The position numbers and the translations under genes are program-made. Under the pieces are notes generated by a model. It had not been told where the DNA came from and made no database searches. It worked only from the letters and a program-made list of their open reading frames with translations. This document shows positions 63,767 through 64,000 of a stretch of DNA of 64,000 nt, in pieces. Every line of letters begins with the position of its first letter. Position 1 is the stretch's first letter. Source of the stretch: Athalassotoga sp964433875 (GTDB lineage Bacteria; Thermotogota; Thermotogae; Mesoaciditogales; Mesoaciditogaceae); the NCBI GenBank assembly GCA_964433875.1, contig CAYSSO010000003.1:28178-92177 (forward strand), written 5' to 3'.

Positions 63767-63859
63767 ATGCAATGTGTTTTTTCAAAAAATCAAAATGTAA
63801 TTACATCTCGAAGGGAGGTGTTTTCCTGCAACCCACAGGGTAAGCAGGAGAATGAATGA
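63767..63859 (+). CDS. Possible 30-codon leader peptide overlapping the lipoprotein start
   Basis: From ATG 63767 (after AAGGGGG, 9 bases upstream) a frame of 30 codons runs to TGA at 63857-63859, overlapping the ATG of the lipoprotein gene. The peptide is polar and not recognised (MQCVFSKNQN start, NPQGKQENE end). It would run through the hairpin that hides the lipoprotein ribosome site, so a ribosome on it could open the hairpin. Coupling is plausible but unproven. Confidence 0.35.
   Translation: MQCVFSKNQNVITSRREVFSCNPQGKQENE
63821..63852 (+). promoter_or_regulatory. Hairpin covering the lipoprotein ribosome-binding site
   Basis: TTTTCCTGC (63821-63829) pairs with GCAGGAGAA (63844-63852), and inside it ACCC pairs with GGGT around ACA. 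The 3' arm holds AGGAG, the ribosome site of the ATG at 63856. No known riboswitch class is recognised. Confidence 0.65.
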
Positions 63860-64000
63860 GTAAAAAGATTTTAGGTCTTGCTGTTTCTGTGGCACTGCTT
63901 GTGGTTGTGCTGTCCGGCTGTTTCCTCTTGCCGCAGATAGACACCTTTGCGCCCAGTGTAACTATTACGGCGCCAGTTCAGAATCATGTGTTTCAAGTAC
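63856..64000 (+). CDS. Lipoprotein, 5' part (runs off the window end)
   Basis: Open from ATG 63856 to the last base. Residues 1-22 form a lipoprotein signal (KKILGLAVSVALLVVVLSGC) with the lipobox LSGC; the mature part begins FLLPQIDTFAPSVTITAPVQN, a Ser/Thr/Pro pattern common in Ig-like or bacterial surface domains. The function cannot be told from 48 codons. Driven by a consensus promoter, so probably abundant. The start is supported by AGGAG 7 bases upstream. Confidence 0.85.
   Translation, partial: MSKKILGLAVSVALLVVVLSGCFLLPQIDTFAPSVTITAPVQNHVFQV

Noticed and set aside
1..64000. CRISPR arrays, insertion sequences, prophage genes or restriction-type defence systems
   Set aside because: None seen: no regularly spaced repeats, transposase, integrase or phage structural proteins were found on either strand.

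Overview
The window looks like a chromosomal contig from a Thermotogota-type bacterium. The best lineage evidence is NusG, which carries a domain of about 185 residues inside its N-terminal half, and RpoC, which has a very large insertion after its zinc-binding N-terminus. Both are known from Thermotoga relatives. ATG, GTG and TTG starts with strong GGAGG-type ribosome sites, very tight gene packing, a carbohydrate ABC transporter without its own ATPase and flagellar genes also fit. The exact genus cannot be read from the sequence. No phage, insertion sequence or CRISPR array is visible. Two runs of N (7678-7691 and 63588-63597) and three apparent frameshifts (a PpiC-type foldase, a PLP enzyme and rpoC) suggest a draft assembly with single-base errors.

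Layout. 1-1867: a PhoB/PhoR-like two-component pair, the regulator cut by the window edge. 1820-6307 (minus): phosphate transporter, DUF47 partner, mazG, PpiC-type foldase, MIP18-family protein and prmC, behind one promoter. 6522-17441 (minus): a run of touching or overlapping genes centred on purine breakdown (DegV protein, thioesterase, adenine deaminase, molybdenum hydroxylase, PLP enzyme, 8-oxoguanine deaminase, M32 carboxypeptidase, MutS-like ATPase). 17541-20728: a sugar-type ABC transporter with its own promoter and an internal terminator. 20718-24249 (minus): tatD, murC, comM. 24304-26499: a membrane protein, a SAM hydrolase and a cytochrome-b5/DUF2231 fusion.

26513-39072: the classic information-processing block: tRNA-Thr, tRNA-Tyr, rpmG, tRNA-Trp, secE, nusG, rplK, rplA, an L10 leader, rplJ, rplL, rpoB, rpoC and a strong terminator. 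39071-45967: a divergent membrane gene, a split ThrE-type exporter, a hydrolase, a TldD/TldE protease pair, a response-regulator diguanylate cyclase and a small coiled-coil protein. 45972-52216: a nucleoside-salvage operon with a class II aldolase, MTA/SAH deaminase, lipoprotein, YhcC-type radical SAM protein, two different purine nucleoside phosphorylases and a pyrimidine nucleoside phosphorylase. 52203-55810: a secreted protein and an EF-G-like GTPase.

55836-64000: tRNA-Ala, long hibernation factor, HU, a small membrane protein, an AIM24-family protein, a 1-Cys peroxiredoxin with a palindrome at its promoter, an Nramp metal transporter, flgB-flgC-fliE, mutL and rlmB (minus), tRNA-Leu with a gap, and the start of a lipoprotein whose ribosome site lies in a hairpin.

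The most interesting unit is 45972-52216. An aldolase of the fuculose-phosphate type next to an MTA deaminase and two phosphorylases fits a dihydroxyacetone-phosphate shunt for 5'-deoxynucleosides made by radical SAM and polyamine chemistry. One phosphorylase has Asp at the position where purine-specific enzymes have Asn, suggesting the two paralogues split 6-amino and 6-oxo substrates.
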